Source: Dama dama (Eukaryota; Chordata; Mammalia; Artiodactyla; Cervidae). Taken from it: a stretch of 64,000 nucleotides of DNA. Under the pieces are notes generated by a model. The model was not told the origin of the DNA, did no database searches, and saw nothing but the letters and a program-made list of their open reading frames with translations. Location of the stretch: NCBI RefSeq assembly GCF_033118175.1, contig NC_083701.1, positions 8,513,501 to 8,577,500 of the forward strand, read 5' to 3'. Positions 10,641-21,343 of the stretch are shown one piece after another (within the stretch, counting starts at the first letter, position 1; every line of letters begins with the position of its first letter). A program made the translations under genes and the position numbers.

Positions 10641-11459
10641 TTTCCTAATCACTTTCTTCCCTCCCTTTCTCTATCTTCTTCTTTTTTTCTTAGTTATGCT
10701 TTCTGTCTTTCTATCACACATATTCTTCCTCCCTTTTGCCCTTCTGTTTTATCTCTTCTTTGTAATCCAGCTCCACTGATTGTGTAATAATCAGCTTGAT
10801 CAGAAGTTGTATTATCATTCATCTGAAATGTTCGATCAAATTCCAGGGCCCTTTGAACTGGTGAACATCAGGAGAGCAGGTCCATAATGGTACCAATATT
10901 TATGGCATCAGAACAATCCTGCCTGCCTCCTCTCCAGTAGCTAGGAGATTGCAGAGATAATCACAAAAGGGTTTACGTTTCCCTAGGCACGATGGAGGAG
11001 CATCAGAGAAACAACCTCTTAATCTAGGGTAAGATTTTTCTCTGGACAAAGCAAGTAAGAAATACGATTATTATGCTAGGATGTGAATTCTCTCTCTTCT
11101 AAATCGAGCAGGGGCTCATAAATTGTTTTCCCAGTGTTTTCAGGCCAGCTGTTAGCTGTGTTTTCTGACTCTGAATTATGGGTACCTTGTTAATCATGGA
11201 AACACTTCCATTGCCTGTTTTGGAGAGAAATCCTGCTTTCTGAAGGAATATACCATTTGGCAAGTCAGAGTTTTGCATCAAGTGATGATGAACCATTAAC
11301 TCCCTAAACCCCCCTCCTCTGATGTCCTGCTAACCTCACAAGTTTGGGGTGAAAACCAGGTAAGATAACAAGGCACAAAACAAGTTTATTCTATGCACAA
11401 AGCAGGGAGAAACCTCAGGATGTAGTTATTTTGAGTTGAGATGATGCTCAAGGGCAAAG
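10641..11459. other. Unassigned sequence with pyrimidine-rich patch
   Basis: 10650-10765 is strongly pyrimidine-rich (TTTCTTCCCTCC-like runs). The remainder shows no repeat or gene. A 65-codon minus-strand frame at 11099-11296 has no recognisable motif. Confidence 0.45.
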
Positions 11460-11710
11460 GACTGACATTTATTGAGCAATTACTATGACTTGACAGAGCT
11501 CCAAATACTTTCTTCTGTGTTGTATCTTTTGAAACCACCCCCTCCACTCCAGAAAGCCAAGCTGATTTATTCCTTATTTTTCACACGAGGAACATGGGGG
11601 TGCAGAGTTAAAGTAACTTGCTCATTGATGAACAGTAAATGAACTATAAAGATGAGGTCGCAACTCCTCTTTCCAACAACAGACCCTGGTTCTTTTCATC
11701 ACACCGTCCT
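11460..11710 (+). mobile_element. MIR SINE
   Basis: Near full-length sense MIR: 'tgacatttattgagcaatta', 'aaagtaacttgctcattgat' and 'cagaccctggttctttt' in order. The centre is diverged. Confidence 0.75.
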
Positions 11711-11934
11711 GACAAAACCAAATGAATTCTTCTCCCCTTCTTAAAAAAAGAGAAAAAAGAAAGGAAACAAGAATAATCTCAGATAAGCAAAGCCCTGCAT
11801 CTAGAAACATCTCCTCAATCCCCAGGGTGGAGTTCTCCACCATCTGAGTTTCAATAGCTTTTAGTAGCCATGTAACTTTATCATACAATTTGCCAAAATG
11901 CAAGGCCCTTAAAAGAGGAGACCCTGTCTCCATT

Positions 11935-12060
11935 TCACATTTATTAAACATTGATTGAGCTCTTGGCATTTGCCCAAGCCCTGCAGTAAACATTAGTGAT
12001 TGAGCCAAAACAGACACAATTCCTGTTCTCACGGGGTGTACATGCTTTAGCAGAGGGAAG
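11935..12060 (+). mobile_element. Ancient mammalian repeat (L2/MIR-like, family uncertain)
   Basis: Starts with 'atttattaaacattgattga', then 'gacacaattcctgttctcac' and 'ggggtgtacatgc'. The same pattern (tttattgagcacc, ctggggatacagtgaacaa, ccctgccctcatggagcttac) recurs at 60405-60600 and 61870-61990, so it is a repeat family, but I cannot name it with certainty. Confidence 0.5.
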
Positions 12061-12224
12061 AGGAATTGAATTAGCTCACACGGTAGGACCGTCTAACAGT
12101 GACAAGCACTGAACTGAAAGAAGAGATGCCAGTTTTACTGAGAGCTCCTGATAGGGAGTTTAATCTGGCCAGAGAGTAAGCACAGGGAAGGTTCCTTTAT
12201 AAGTGAGATGTTGAGCTGAATCAG

Positions 12225-12312
12225 AATGTTCTTATTCATCTTCGGGCCATGGTTAATACTTAGAAGAGTGCTTGACACATAGCAGATGCTCTGTAAATAT
12301 TGGCTGAAGGAA
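12225..12312 (+). mobile_element. L2 3'-end fragment
   Basis: 'agagtgcttgacacatagca' and 'gatgctctgtaaatattggc' match the L2 terminus gcctggcacatagtaggtgctcaataaatgttt. Confidence 0.55.
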
Positions 12313-12344
12313 GAGATAGTTGGCTATTGATAAACGTCTTAGAT

Positions 12345-12560
12345 AATAATTATATTCACATCGCACTGCATGGTTGAAATCCTCAGCACATTTTATGTCA
12401 TTTTATCTCACAATAATAAAAGATATTTTGAAATGACTATTCCATTTTTATAGAAGGAGGTAAGTAAGTTTTCTAGGGCTAGGAAGAAGTGAAGCTGGGA
12501 TTTGAACTCAGGGATTTTGAATCCAGAGTCTCAGCAATGAGTTTCTACATTGTTGGATAA
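12345..12560 (+). mobile_element. MIR SINE
   Basis: Sense MIR with an AT-rich centre and a good 3' part: 'agctgggatttgaactcagg' followed by 'gattttgaatccagagtctc'. Confidence 0.72.
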
Positions 12561-12564
12561 TGGC

Positions 12565-12740
12565 ATGTGTACCAGCTTTGTGCCAGGTATTTTACTGGTA
12601 TTATTCCATAACATGCCTGGAGGAGGTGGGTACCATGATTTTTTTCTCTCTTTGTAGATGTTGGAACTAAAAGGATAGAAGTATTTCCACCTAAAATAAT
12701 AAGGTTATAAACAGCAGAGACAAGAATAGAGGCAAGCTTG
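12565..12740 (+). mobile_element. MIR fragment adjacent to another MIR
   Basis: 'gctttgtgccaggtatttta', 'ataacatgcctggaggaggt', 'gggtaccatgatttttttct', collinear with MIR. It follows another sense MIR almost directly, giving a head-to-tail pair. Confidence 0.6.
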
Positions 12741-14079
12741 GCCCCCCTCAATGAGTGTCTGGATTCCTTCCACTGCCCAACTGCCCACAGATGTTGAGAT
12801 GATGACAGTGGTGGGCAAGAGATGTTGGCAGCTGACAGTGATGGAGAGGAGGAGGAGGAGGAGTGAGAGCCTCTGTTTAGATCTTCCACTCTCATCTTGG
12901 GATTTGGAAGTGGGCTGTTAGAATAACGCAGACGTTAAAGGCAATCAGCTTTTCGTGAACACCCTGGAGCCATTCCATTTCTTTATTACTCTCTACCTTT
13001 CCCAAGTTGCTTTGCATTTATAAAAAAGCATCGCAATCACTTGTAATACTGCCTGATTAGAAACTCAGCCTATTTTCCCATGCAAATATGAAGCTGCCCA
13101 TAGTATGAAAATGTTATATAAAATTACTTGTACTCCATGGAAATTTTTAAAGAAAAATTACCGGTTGCTGCTGCAGATTTTAAATCCAGATTTTTCTTCC
13201 AAATGGATGGAAATAATATCGAGCTATTGTTAAATGTTCCGAAAGGTATGTGAGTAGGGAAACAACAGAAGAGGGGGAAGGGATGCTGAAATCTGTGCTG
13301 ACTCAGCTCCTGAGCCGCAAGATGCAAGTTTCAAGACCTAAGCTGTCTCTGTAGATTCCATACCAATCAGGTTAATTGGAAACCGGAAAGAGGAAATGGT
13401 CACAATCAACACATTTATCACCCAAGGGTTGAGCAGTTCATAAATTTAATCTAGCCAAGGAATTGGAAAGTAAAATTGATGCTTAGAAGGTGGAGGAGGA
13501 GGGGCCCTCTAAACAACCTTTTGCAGCCAGATGGCAGGCAGTGCTTGAACATATTTTATTTGAAGCTATTAGAAATATGAAAAGGCAGCTTCCTCCTGGC
13601 CCCTGGCTGTAGTATCGTAGCTTCTTTTTTATGGTCTTTATTAAAAAAAAAAAAAAAAGAGCAATAAAGAGACACAAACAGGGTAGTTAAGTTTAATGGC
13701 AGTAAAAACCAGACACCTGAATATATGTAATTTATTTTCCGAAAAAACTTGCCCCATTGAGACTGCTATTAATTAGTATGGAAATGTATTGCAGAGTCAA
13801 GATTGCATGAGGTTTGTTATCTTGGATACTTTATAAAGAGGAAAAACAAAGCAATCAGAAGAACCATTGTCACTTCACTGTGAAAGGAGGTAGTGGAAAG
13901 TCATCTGTTAGCTTGGGGGCTTCACCTGGAAAAATAATCATATGAGATCCCAGCTTTCCAAAATTGCACGTAGAGACTTCCTCCACCATGGGGGCAGCAT
14001 GGCCTGGAGCAGGAACCCGCACCAGTTCCTACAGAAGACCTACTTTGGCCAAGGACAGGTCTGTGGGCTTTATGTATAG
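12741..14079. other. Unassigned sequence
   Basis: Contains a short GGA-rich patch (about 12842-12864) and an A16-class run at about 13641-13656. No recognised repeat family, exon or RNA gene. Confidence 0.4.
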
Positions 14080-14190
14080 CAGCTGCTTGTGATCATTTTT
14101 CAGACAAGGAAACCAAGGCTCAGATGAGTTATGGCCAATAATCATCAGTCTCTTGGCTGCAGAGAACCCAGAACTTTATTTGGGGTCTTA
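14080..14190 (+). mobile_element. MIR fragment
   Basis: 'ttcagacaaggaaaccaagg' then 'ctcagatgagttatggccaa' and 'cagagaacccagaacttta' correspond to the MIR core in sense orientation. Confidence 0.6.
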
Positions 14191-14616
14191 GGAATTGCAG
14201 TTTGAAAGACATGAATCAGAATAAAACCATAAGGGTGTCCCGGGAAGAGAGTCAGGGACTTATAAAGACAAAAACTCAAGCTCGTTAAATCATCTGGCAA
14301 GAATCATACTGTAGGGAGTTATTTACTGTAAGGTCCCAGAGGTGTCTCAAGTTTCTGGAACATTGTGCGCATGTTCTGGATGTCTGCGTTAAGACAAGTA
14401 TTCCAAGTCTAGATTCCTTCCTGACTGAGATGTGCGTAAGTCACATATCCTCCGTGTCTTCTCGGCTCCGTTTTAGACAGTTCTCTTAGCAATGCTGATC
14501 CCATTTTTATTTTCCTTTCGCAGCTAAGAGCCTTTGGGCTAAAAAGGGGAAGGGAGGCATTTCAGGCTGATGGGAGAGTGTATACTAAAGTACAAAGATA
14601 TGAAAGTGTGTTAGGA
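14191..14616. other. Unassigned sequence
   Basis: Nothing recognised. Confidence 0.4.
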
Positions 14617-14840
14617 GGGCTTCCTGGGTGGCTTCTCTTAGTGGTCAAGAACCCGTCTGCCATGCAGGAGGTGTAAGAGATGCAGCTTCAATTCCTGGGT
14701 CGGGAAGGTCCCCTGGAGAAGGACATGGCAACCCACTCCAGTATTCTTGCCTGGAGAATCCCATGGACAGAGGAGCCTGGCGGGCTACAGTCCACGGGGT
14801 CACAAAGAGTCGGACACAACTGAAGAGACAGCATGCACGC
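14617..14840 (+). mobile_element. Bov-tA SINE with recurrent SINE open frame
   Basis: Well-conserved sense copy from 'gggcttcctgggtggcttct' to 'gtcggacacaactgaagaga'. One frame reads through the whole SINE (14628-14918) and contains the peptide VHGVTKSRTQL. The same peptide family appears in other copies here (for example 49586-49852 and 57097-57348), so the frame is a property of the SINE, not a gene. Confidence 0.95.
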
Positions 14841-15414
14841 AGGGCATGGCTAACGCCCAGGTGGCGTGGTAGCAGGAGAGTCAGCAGACAAAGCAACGTC
14901 AGCACACTTTTCTCTTGAGCACATAGGTTAATGCCTTGTATGCGTTTGCTGTTCAGTGAACATTTTTTCATGGAATGTTGAATGAAAGAGTGCTCATACT
15001 TAAGAATACAAAGTGTTTGTGTCTCAGTAAGGAGACACAGAGATTGGTATATTTTTTTAAGACACGGGTTCTGGCTTCAGTAAGAAAGGAAAAATAGAAC
15101 AAACATGGTTTACATTAGAGAGACATTTAGTTTCTTCTTCTTCAACAGTCTGAGCATGAACCGTGTAGAATTGATAAAGCAGCTCAGTGGCCCTGGGGAC
15201 CTGGGTTCCTTTTAATTTCTTGTTCTGCCATCTCAGCACAGTTTCCATTTCTGGGCTCATGAGGGCCACTCCAGTTTTCACCATGCTGCCCGCTGTGACC
15301 AGCAGATGGGGAAAGAGAAAGAGGAGGTTCCTGCTTTATTTCAACTCCTCCTCCCAATGGTCCAGGAGCTAACTTCAGGAGACTGGGGGTGGGGGGCAAA
15401 TGAAATCTCCAGCT
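14841..15414. other. Unassigned sequence
   Basis: Short overlapping frames near 15057-15399 with no recognisable product. No repeat identified. Confidence 0.4.
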
Positions 15415-15640
15415 GTGTGATGGTTAGTTTTATGTGGCAAGTTGACTGGATCATGCAAATGCCTACATATCTAATTAAACTTTTTTTTTAAACTGGGTGC
15501 ATCTGATAGAGTGTTTCTGGAAGAGGTTAGGAAAGGAAGTAAAAGCAAGTATTGGGGTGACACTTAGACATCTCTGCTCCAGTTGGCTTCTATTCTTGAT
15601 TAGCCTGCTGAAATAAGAGTTACTGAGAAATCTATAAAGA
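15415..15640 (+). mobile_element. Ancient interspersed repeat, 5' part
   Basis: 'gtgatggttagttttatgtg' and 'gcaagttgactgga', then 'agagtgtttctggaagaggt'. This is the same beginning as the longer copy at 56514-57034, so the two define one family. It is a common mammalian repeat starting tgatggttaattt; I cannot give the formal name. An 11-base T run sits inside. Confidence 0.6.
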
Positions 15641-16894
15641 TGAAACTGAGGATAACTGGCTCCTGGGAAGACTTTGATTCAATGTCCATCCTTTCCCAAC
15701 TGTGCAGCTAAAGTTAATTTGGTTAAAAGAAGATCTCCCTAGAGGAAGGGGTCAGTGCAGTTTACATCCACTCATGTGAAAAAAAAAGCTCCGGTGTTCA
15801 TACACCATCTATGGGAGGTGTTAGGAGTCATCTACTGCTATTAAAGCACAAAGATTTAGGAGGAACAGTTGCCTTCTGAATTTGGATTCCTACACTTGTA
15901 TGATGATTATACTTTATAGTGCGGGAGAGAAACGGGCAGGCTGACGATCAGCTCGGTGTGACTTAGGGGGCATGGTGACATGGGGATCACTGACTATCTT
16001 CTCTGCAACAGAGTCTGAGAGCAGGTTTTGCCTGGGAATTCCCTCCAGAATTCATGTCACATTGAGCTTGAGGGAGGTTGGGAACTACAGAAAAATCAGA
16101 GAAACGCAGAGTCTGGGAAGGAGGAAAAGTCACTGAACTCTTTTCTTCAGGGTAGGAGGAAATGAGGCCAGCAGTATTCCTGGGAGGAGCCTGAGACACT
16201 CACTCCAAAGGCTGTGACAGTGATAATTACATCTTTCATCAGAGTAGTTTTCAGCGCATTTCACTCCCCTCTCCTCTCTTTGGAGTGGATTATACTTTCC
16301 TTCTCCACTGACTTTTGCTTGGACAATAAGAAGGAAATGAACATATTGAATAAGAGCAGATAATGCAGCTACTATTAAAAGTGCTGACACAGTTTGGCTG
16401 GGCTCATGGCCTTCAGGGATTTACCTTGAGAAGTGCGAGCTTAGGAGAGCCCCTACCCCTTCAACCTGGGCCCCGTAATGAAGATGAGTGAAAGAGACCT
16501 AGATCCAACGCAGCCTGCAGCCAAGCCCACTGCCCGAAGCTGGTTGTTGAACTGGGGAGACATGAAAGGCCAGAAAACTTGGGAAAATAAAAATCTGAGC
16601 AGTAATCAAAAAATGGCAAGTCTTTGGGTGAGGTCCAAGAAGCAAGAGTCAGCAAATTAGAAAGAAAAACATGGAGAGTTTGATGTCAAACTTAGGAGTT
16701 TTGAAAGGGAAAAGTCATTTGACCCAGATAAAGTAGAGAGATCCATGGTGCCCACATGAAGAGCTTTTCATAACCATGAGCAATTCTCCTTTTCTGGGAA
16801 GTCTCTTTCTTCTTTTTCCACTTCCAATGCTAAGAGTGACCCCATGATAGGCCCTTAGAACAAGATAAAAAAAAAAAGACCTTGAGTTCATCCA
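15641..16894. other. Unassigned sequence
   Basis: No repeat or gene recognised. Frames at 15987-16390 and 16461-16660 are short and unlike any family I know. An A run lies at about 16867-16877. Confidence 0.4.
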
Positions 16895-17000
16895 GACCAG
16901 TGTGTCTCAAACTTCAGAACCACCAGGAAGCTTGTTAAAGTAGAGCCCAGTGGGACCCAACCAAGACCTGCCTATTCAGTAGGACTGGGGCTGGGGAGTG
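16895..17000 (+). mobile_element. MER5-type DNA transposon remnant
   Basis: 'gtgtgtctcaaacttcagaa' and 'ccaccaggaagcttgttaaa', then 'ctattcagtaggactggggc', follow the order of MER5-family elements (terminal ctcaaact, cttgttaaaa, gattcagtaggtctggg). Confidence 0.7.
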
Positions 17001-17061
17001 GGCTCAGGTGTGTGAATGTGCATGTGGTACAGATGCTGTCCAGTCACAGAGGATGCCTGGA

Positions 17062-17265
17062 GTACACTGCTGGCTCAGATGGGAAGTAATCTGCCTGCAC
17101 TTCAGGAGACCCGGGTTTGATCCCTGGGTCAGGACGATCCCCTGGAGCAGGGCATGGCAACCCACTCCAGTATTCTTGCCTGGAGAATCCCATGGACAGA
17201 GGAGCCTTGTGGACTGCAGTCCATGGGATCACAATGAATCAGTCACCACTGAGCGACCACACACA
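17062..17265 (+). mobile_element. Bov-tA SINE
   Basis: Sense copy. The head is shortened ('ctgctggctcagatgggaag'); body 'ggtcaggacgatcccctgga' to 'gtcaccactgagcgaccaca'. A short CA-rich tail ('cacacacaca') follows. Confidence 0.92.
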
Positions 17266-18008
17266 CACAAATGCATATATACACAATGTACACAAAGCCA
17301 CTTCAGTAGATTGAAAGCTCAGACACAAAGAGGGAGAAAGAGTAGTCAGAGGGTACCCGGCAAGAGTTGAATCGAGTTTTCCCACCCAACCCAGAAATGT
17401 GTTCACCAACTCTGCCACCGTTCCATCTCCCCTGGTGAGCTCCTGGTCATTCTAGTATGTCTACGCCATACCTGCTCATTTCTATCTCCTAACTTGCCTC
17501 ACACTGCCTGAACTTGACTCAGAGAGTCAAACGTGTTTGGTGAATCTGGGAGCAAACAAGTAAATGACAGGTAGTAACTGCTCAATAATATTGACTGAGC
17601 TGAATTATATTTCCACAGGTGTTCTATATTTTTTTGGTGCTTTGCAAAAATTGAATCTGTCAACAGTAGTTGAAGATTTACCATCACTAAGGAAATAGTT
17701 TTCAGAAGAAAATGATCATTTGCATAAGAGTCCATGACAGATGGTTTTGTGTCAGGCAGACCACAGTTTACTCATGGACCGACAGGGGACTGAGGGAAAG
17801 CCTAGATTCCAACTCCATCTGGATGGGGTCTGGCCATCCTCTTGAAGTGTTGAATCAAAAGTATTTTAAGTTATTTTTCCTTTGTGATCTAGACAATGCA
17901 TTTTCAAGAAAAGTCCAAATGTCAGTTGAGATGTGGGTATTGGGCAGACTTTAAGTTAAAAGCCTGGAATTGACACAGTTACTTAGTAATTTGTAACATG
18001 CCTTCATG
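17266..18008. other. Unassigned sequence
   Basis: No repeat or gene recognised beyond the CA-rich SINE tail. An 80-codon frame at 17712-17954 has no familiar motif. Confidence 0.4.
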
Positions 18009-18215
18009 AGCTTCCCTGGTGGCTTAGTGGTAAAGAATCTGCTTGCCAATGCAGGAGGCTTGAGTTTGATTCTTGGGCCAGGAAGATCCCTTGGAGAATG
18101 AAATGGCAATTCACTCTAGCATTCTTGCCTGGGACAACCCAAGGGCAGAGGAGCCTGGTGGGCTACAGTCCATGGGGTTGCAAAAGAGTCTGATATGGCT
18201 TAGTGACTAATAACA
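18009..18215 (+). mobile_element. Bov-tA SINE
   Basis: Sense copy from 'cttccctggtggcttagtgg' to 'gcttagtgactaataacaaa'. 'aacatgcctt' (17995-18004) and 'aacatacctt' (18216-18225) look like a 10-base duplication with one change. The B box is altered ('gagtttgattctt'). Confidence 0.93.
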
Positions 18216-18332
18216 AACATACCTTTACCATCTTATGAATTTGTATTATGAGTTTTCCTAGAAATAGCAGTGTGCTCTGCCATATAGTGGCTCAGGAGGA
18301 ATTCACAGCGTGGCCTGCCAGTTTGTTGTTGG

Positions 18333-18410
18333 ACAGGGAAGGCTGGCATGAGCAGTTCATGGGGTTCCAGAGAGTTGGACACAACTGAGCGACTGAACTG
18401 AACTGAATCA
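18333..18410 (+). mobile_element. BovB LINE, extreme 3' end
   Basis: Only the last ~75 bases remain: 'ggacagggaaggctggcatg' to 'gagcgactgaactgaactga'. This is severe 5' truncation. Confidence 0.85.
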
Positions 18411-18609
18411 CATGGAATATTTGCTCAGCATCTCATACTTCTAGCAGATGGTAATTGATGGACATTATTGGGTGTTCAAGAAGACTTTGGAATCCATAAG
18501 ATGAGAAACATTAAACTGTTTGAAAAGAACAGAAAGAGAAATGTAGCCCTTTTAAATGTCAGGCGCAGGGCAGGGTTTCATGTTCTATCAACTCATCCTC
18601 CAGTAGCAT

Positions 18610-18755
18610 TCCTACAAGTTGTATATGAGTATCCTGTGATGCAGAGAACAAGACAGAGACTCAGAAAGATCAGGTGACTTATCCAAGGATACATACGAAA
18701 GGTGACAAAACTAGCATGAACCTGGGTCTCAATGATTCCATAGCCTAGGTCACTG
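18610..18755 (+). mobile_element. MIR fragment
   Basis: 'gagactcagaaagatcaggt', 'gacttatccaaggatacata' and 'agcatgaacctgggtctcaa' are the MIR core and 3' part. Confidence 0.75.
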
Positions 18756-18834
18756 AATGGGATAACAACAGTAGCATTAATAAATAACATATATGATTTA
18801 GATGTTACATTTTGCAACCCCCACCTAGAATGCC

Positions 18835-18895
18835 TACCCCACCCCACCCTCTCCTACTCACCTGTTAGACGTCAGCTGAGATGTCACCTTTCTGT
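18835..18895 (+). mobile_element. L2 fragment
   Basis: 'gacgtcagctgagatgtcac' with preceding pyrimidine-rich sequence matches the L2 stretch aggtctcagctcaaatgtcacctcc. Short. Confidence 0.5.
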
Positions 18896-18904
18896 CATAT
18901 ATAT

Positions 18905-19196
18905 ATGGCATACTGAAAGGCCAAAATGCAGTATGAAGAGACAAATAACACATCAGAACCAGACAAAGATATGGCAGGGAGTTGAGAATGATCAAACTTA
19001 GAATTTAAAATGACTATGATTAATATGACAAGGACTGTAACGTGAAAAAAGAAAAATACGTGTCAACAACCAAGAATGGTACATCCAGCAAAGTTGTCCT
19101 TCAAAGGTGGAAGAGAAATAAAACCATTCCCAAATAAGCGAAAGCTGAAGGTGTTTTAACATTATTCTACCCAAAAAGAAGGAAAATTCTGATTAT
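18905..19196 (+). mobile_element. Old L1, left part (interrupted by solo LTR)
   Basis: L1-type sequence: 'aatggtacatccagcaaagt', 'gagaaataaaaccattccca', and 'aagaaggaaaattctgatta' at the junction. The consensus order continues directly on the far side of the LTR, so this and 19630-19985 are one element. Confidence 0.7.
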
Positions 19197-19270
19197 TGTT
19201 ATGCCCGCTCCGAATCCCTGAGCGGGAAGAGAGAAGGCTTCCAAGACAATGCAACTCGCAAAAAGGGAAG

Positions 19271-19276
19271 TTTATT
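19271..19276 (-). terminator. Polyadenylation signal of the solo LTR
   Basis: Minus-strand AATAAA within 'cagcaataaacttccc', 85 bases downstream of the TATA-like box; it marks the R region. Confidence 0.7.
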
Positions 19277-19355
19277 GCTGACTGGAGTCAGGGCTCCCCC
19301 TGCATCCAATGCAGTGGTGCAGGTCAGAGAGCCCGGAGCCCAAGCTGTTACACAA

Positions 19356-19362
19356 ATTTATA
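19356..19362 (-). promoter_or_regulatory. TATA-like box of the solo LTR
   Basis: Minus-strand TATAAAT inside the LTR, upstream of the AATAAA signal at a spacing that fits a U3-R boundary between them. Whether it is active cannot be seen from sequence. Confidence 0.6.
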
Positions 19363-19629
19363 GGGTGAGCACACGCCCTTGGTAGTTGGTTTAAGCGGAT
19401 TGGTTACAAGTTTGCAAAGCAATTTCATTGGTCAAAACTTTCGCACGTGCGGGACTTTCCCGGGGGGTTCCGCCCCGTTCCTAATTTCCTAATTGGCAAA
19501 CAGCAGTCAGTGTTTAAGCGAAAGCTGATTGGTTGTATCCAGGTGACCTGATAATCTTACCACCCAGAATAGGAAGGCCTGCTCCTAATCTAAGCTGCCT
19601 GCCATGGCATTACTTCTGCTTGCCTCACA

Positions 19630-19985
19630 ATTATGTGCAACAGCATAGGTAAACCTTGGGAATAAGATGCTAGTTGAAATAAGCCAGCCCCCAAAGGACA
19701 AATACTGTATGATTCCACTTTTGTGAGGTACCTAGAGTAGTCAAATTCACGGAGATGAAAACTTGAGTAATGATTGCCAGTTTGAGAGTTGCCAAGGGAG
19801 AATGGGGAGTTGTCACTTAATATACAAAGTTTCAGTTTGGGAAGATGAAAAAAATGCTGGAGATGGACAGTACGCAATAATGTGAATGTACTTATTTCCA
19901 CTGAGCTGTATATTTAAAAATATTTAAAATAACAAATGTTTTGTATATTTCATCACAGCGAAAAATAAATATAACACAGTTCTCA
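19630..19985 (+). mobile_element. Old L1, right part (3' UTR)
   Basis: Typical 3' end of mammalian L1M elements: 'gttgaaataagccagccccc', 'atactgtatgattccacttt', 'gaggtacctagagtagtcaa', 'gggagaatggggagttgtca', 'aatgtgaatgtacttatttc', ending in an A-rich segment. It continues the element at 18905-19196. Confidence 0.88.
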
Positions 19986-20880
19986 TAAATTTGCGTGATG
20001 ACCACTTTTCTCTTTTTTCAGAAAAAGAAATGATCGTATCTTACCTTAATATGGAGGTAGCAAAAATTTTCAATCAGTTGATCTTCTTTCAAAGCTTAAG
20101 TGAGTTCATTAAGATTCTCAAAAAGAGTTTTATCACCTTTGTCCATTGCTTTAGTCGCAGTGTCCCTTTATGATCCTTTAAATATGCATTAATATGAAAA
20201 CAAGGCATCGCTCTTCACACATTTTCATTGTTGGATCTGCAGTGTGAAGGTGAAGTGGATGTAATCAAACCTGCTAGGGTTCCTGCAGCTACTTAAGGCC
20301 CGAGTTGACTGCAGACTTTGAATACAGGGCTGCTAGATGAAATAAGGGGAGGGAATGACTTGAGTTGTAGGGAAGATGAACTCAACTGGAATTTGTGACT
20401 TGGGCTCCTTTTCATCATGATTAATGGTCACTGGCCCCTGCTCACATCCAGCTAGGCTTATTTCCAACACACAAGAGAGCCAGTCTTGCTATTGCAGAAT
20501 TAAGAGTGGTCATGACTCCTGCTGCAAAGGCTGCCTGGCCTGGGGAGGTCCTAGCATCTGCTGGCATACCCCCCCATCCTGATGTCTCTGCAAACAGGTA
20601 TATAGGCAACACAATTGGCTGCTGGGGCTGAGATAAGGCTGGGTGGCTGAGAGTGGACGTGATTTACCTGCTGAATGGTGGAGGGTCAGATAGAGACTTT
20701 GGAGCCTGAAAAAAATTCATGCCTTATTCTGAGAACTGAGACAAGTTACTTAATTTCTTTTCATTTCAGTCTCTTCTAAAAAATAGGGATAAGAGGTGCC
20801 TGGCAGGTCTTTGTTTTCGGGATTGTACGTGATAATACATTTCACTTGCCCAACTTACTGTAGCTAAGTTTTCCCTGAAT
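19986..20880. other. Unassigned sequence
   Basis: No repeat or gene recognised. A patch at 20700-20800 ('gagacaagttacttaatttc') may be a faint MIR fragment. Confidence 0.4.
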
Positions 20881-21200
20881 CTCATCTCTATTATTTTTTT
20901 AAGCTTTATTTATGCTATTTATTTTTTGGCTGTGATGGGTCTTCATTGCTGCCCATGGGCATTCTCTAGTTACGGAGAGTGGGGGCTATTCTTCGCTGTC
21001 CTGCACAGGCTTCTCATTGCAGTGGATTCTTCTGTGGTGGAGCACAGGCTCCAGGGTGTGCAGGCTTCAGTAATTGTGGCAATTGGGCTTAGCTGCTCCA
21101 CGGCATGTGGGATCTTCCCAGACCAGGGGTGGGAACCTTGCACGGGCAGGAGGATTCTTCATTACTGGACCAACAGGGAAGCCCCTCATCTCTATTATTT
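20881..21200 (-). mobile_element. CHR-type SINE with 16-bp target-site duplication
   Basis: Antisense SINE (20897-21184) with a T-rich tail at left ('ttttaagctttatttatgct'), 'ttttttggctgtgatgggtc' and the head at right ending 'ggaccaacagggaagcccc'. The 16 bases 'ctcatctctattattt' are present without change at 20881-20896 and 21185-21200. The 93-codon frame inside is SINE-derived. Confidence 0.93.
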
Positions 21201-21254
21201 ACTATGATGTCCCGAGCGAAACAACTCGATTCTTGCCTTGACACTTTTGTATGA

Positions 21255-21343
21255 GCCTCTCTGAAGGCCTGGAATGTCCTCCCACTGCTTTACAAAGTAC
21301 TGCTAATCTTACAGCATGCAGCCAGCTGCCATTCACTTTTCTT
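21255..21343 (+). mobile_element. L2 fragment
   Basis: 'ctgaaggcctggaatgtcct' and 'cccactgctttacaaagtac' match the L2 stretch ctctgcctggaatgctcttcccc in sense orientation. Confidence 0.55.

Larger units (their letters stand above)
19197..19629 (-). mobile_element. Solo LTR of an endogenous retrovirus
   Basis: A 433-bp TG...CA unit in reverse orientation: plus-strand ends are 'tgttatgcccgctcc' and 'gcttgcctcaca'. The 5-base sequence ATTAT lies directly on both sides (19192-19196 and 19630-19634), as expected for retroviral integration. On the minus strand a TATA-like TATAAAT (19362-19356) is followed about 80 bases later by AATAAA (19276-19271), then a short U5. It is GC-richer than its surroundings. 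No internal retroviral sequence remains, so it arose by LTR-LTR recombination. The length and short U5 suggest a betaretrovirus-like (ERV class II) family, but the 5-bp duplication does not settle the class. Confidence 0.88.
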
